64,000 nucleotides of DNA from Paraburkholderia sp. D15. Its GTDB lineage: Bacteria; Pseudomonadota; Gammaproteobacteria; Burkholderiales; Burkholderiaceae. Positions 62,798 to 64,000 of the stretch are shown here, piece by piece. A program made the translations under genes and the position numbers. The DNA is taken from contig NZ_CP110395.1 in assembly GCF_029910215.1 (NCBI RefSeq), forward strand, positions 2,294,001 through 2,358,000, read 5' to 3'. The first letter of the stretch is position 1; the number at the start of each line of letters is the position of its first letter. Under the pieces are notes generated by a model. It ran no database searches, was not told the DNA's origin, and worked only from the letters and a program-made list of their open reading frames with translations.

Positions 62798-63101
62798 GGC
62801 AAGTCTGTCTCCCTTTCTCCGTGTTCCGGCGGCTCGGGTGGCTCGGGTGCCACGCGGTGCGCAGCGCCACACCTGCACGCTTCCCGTCCGCCTGGAACAC
62901 GCTGTTCAAATCATTATTCCCTACTGCCCGATCGAAAGCGCCGGGTCTTGCATTTCCCTGGCGCTGTTACATCCAGCTTACATTCCGCCGCGCGTCCGGG
63001 ACACCTGGGCAAAGACCGCATGGACGGATGCATCGCGCAAACACGCCGATGCGACAGGCACGCCGCACGCCGCGCGTGCGCCACGTTATACGGCACCGCA
63101 A
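62798..63101. other. Intergenic region upstream of GT4 gene
   Basis: 304 bp with the promoter of the leftward glycosyltransferase and the 3' flank of the AAA ATPase. An AT-richer stretch CAAATCATTATTCC near 62905 is a promoter candidate. No gene seen. Confidence 0.5.
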
Positions 63102-64000
63102 TTACCGGGCCGGCCACTTCCACGCGGGCAGATCGAGATCGTCCGCATCGGCGATGCGGGTCGCGCCGAAATGCTTCTCCAGCACGATCGATTGACTCGC
63201 CTCCTCGCGTTCGAGCGCCGCGATCAGGCGCGCGGCGTGAGACACGACCAGCACCTGCGAATGCTGCGCGGCACGCGCGATCAGGCGCGCGAGCGCGGGC
63301 AGCAGGTCCGGATGCAGACTCGTTTCCGGTTCGTTCAGCACCAGCAGCGCGGGCGGACGCGGTGTCAGCAACGCGGCGGCCAGCAGCAGGTAGCGCAAGG
63401 TGCCGTCGGACAGTTCCGCGCCCTTCAGCGGACGCAGCAGACCGTGCTGACGCATCGCCACTTCGAAGCGGCCGTCGTGCGTCGTGATGTCGAGCTGCGA
63501 GCCGGGAAAGGCATCGTCGAGGGTCGCGGCGAGCGCGCGCGGGTCGCCGATCTCGCGGATGGTCTGCAGCGCCGCCGCGAGATCCGCGCCGTCGTCGGCC
63601 AGCACCGGCGTATGCGTGCCGACCTGCGGCAGACGCGCGGCGGCTTCGGTGTCGGTGCGGAAATGGTCGTAGAAGCGCCACGAACGGATCTGTTCGCGCA
63701 CGGTGATCATCTCGGGCGCGCTTCGCGGATCGGCGAACTCCGTCATCATGCTGTCGAAGCTCGCGACCGGCTGCGCAATGGTCTGCCACTCGCCCTGCTC
63801 GTCGCGCGTACGCAGCACCGGACCCTGGCGATCCACCAGCAACGCCGAAGGTCGCAGCACCGGCCCGCTCCAGATGCATTCGCGCTTGATCATCGGGTCG
63901 AGCGCGAACAGCGTGGCGTCGTTCGGCGGCGGCAGGCCGAGGTCGATCGCGTAACCGAAACTATCGCCCGCGAAGCCGAGCCGCAGGCTCACCGGGTCCT
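63102..64000 (-). CDS. AAA-family ATPase, RecF/OLD-like (5' end outside window)
   Basis: C-terminal 299 residues of an ABC/SMC-type ATPase; the Walker A part lies beyond the window. Visible: signature-like LSDGTLRYLLLAAALLTP, Walker B ALLVLNEPETSLHP, and the switch His in VLVVSHAARLIAALE. The early segment RLGFAGDSFGYAIDLGLP is typical of the DUF2813/AAA_21 single-protein ATPases in Burkholderia. The frame stays open through base 64000, so GTG 63992 is internal. The family includes nuclease-linked defence proteins, but no partner is visible. Confidence 0.85.
   Translation of the reverse strand, partial: DPVSLRLGFAGDSFGYAIDLGLPPPNDATLFALDPMIKRECIWSGPVLRPSALLVDRQGPVLRTRDEQGEWQTIAQPVASFDSMMTEFADPRSAPEMITVREQIRSWRFYDHFRTDTEAAARLPQVGTHTPVLADDGADLAAALQTIREIGDPRALAATLDDAFPGSQLDITTHDGRFEVAMRQHGLLRPLKGAELSDGTLRYLLLAAALLTPRPPALLVLNEPETSLHPDLLPALARLIARAAQHSQVLVVSHAARLIAALEREEASQSIVLEKHFGATRIADADDLDLPAWKWPAR

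Overview
This 64 kb window is a stretch of high-GC betaproteobacterial chromosome. Gene content and synteny point to Burkholderiaceae, most likely a Paraburkholderia or closely related Burkholderia. The main reasons are the Burkholderia-type fused nitrate reductase, the glc operon, and a nearly complete cepacian-type exopolysaccharide (bce) locus in which the two halves lie side by side. All assignments come from reading the sequence; no database search was run.

Layout. 0-1.2 kb: the 3' part of an outer-membrane porin. 1.2-3.3 kb: a two-gene AbiE-like (type IV toxin-antitoxin) cassette whose promoter carries a duplicated 37-bp operator-like element. 3.4-5.5 kb: a divergent oxidoreductase/LysR pair. 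5.5-15.7 kb: the assimilatory nitrate operon, transcribed leftward as nirB-nirD-nasA(fused flavoprotein)-narK-pilJ-like. It is headed by an NtrC-like dyad, a near-consensus sigma-54 promoter and a leader with two AACGGC hexaloop hairpins plus an intrinsic terminator, which is the ANTAR (NasR/NasT) antitermination architecture. 15.7-18.4 kb: a divergent GAF-histidine kinase/response regulator pair and a MOSC protein. 18.6-26.2 kb: glcC divergent from glcDEFG-glcB (glycolate oxidation and malate synthase G), with two FadR-type operators between. 26.2-28.2 kb: an AT-richer three-gene island encoding a PAAR protein, a glycine-zipper protein and a small membrane protein, read as an orphan type VI secretion effector/immunity module.

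28.2-57.1 kb: exopolysaccharide locus with galU (bceT-like), two acyltransferases, an SGNH hydrolase, a double-domain glycosyltransferase (bceR-like), a flippase (bceQ-like), a secreted beta-propeller protein, GDP-mannose 4,6-dehydratase (bceN-like) and the leftward operon bceB-C-D-E-F-G-H-I-J-K, with bceA divergent. Together they supply GDP-mannose, UDP-glucose, UDP-glucuronate and a GDP-6-deoxysugar precursor, build a repeat unit on undecaprenyl phosphate, flip, polymerise, export and acylate it. No GDP-4-keto-6-deoxymannose reductase is seen in the window. 57.1-58.9 kb: a repeat-rich spacer and a gene whose N-terminus is an IS5-type transposase DNA-binding domain (DUF4096-like) fused to an unrelated tail, probably a domesticated transposase. 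59.6-64 kb: PsiF-repeat protein, small membrane protein, Ysc84-type lipoprotein, a glycosyltransferase and the C-terminal part of an AAA ATPase that runs off the window.

The strongest observations for follow-up are the sigma-54/ANTAR leader of nirB, the PAAR-glycine-zipper-membrane protein triad, the domesticated transposase beside bceA, the duplicated AbiE operator, and a recurring class of 12-bp minisatellites in and between genes of the nitrate and EPS operons. No tRNA, rRNA, intact insertion sequence or CRISPR array was recognised.
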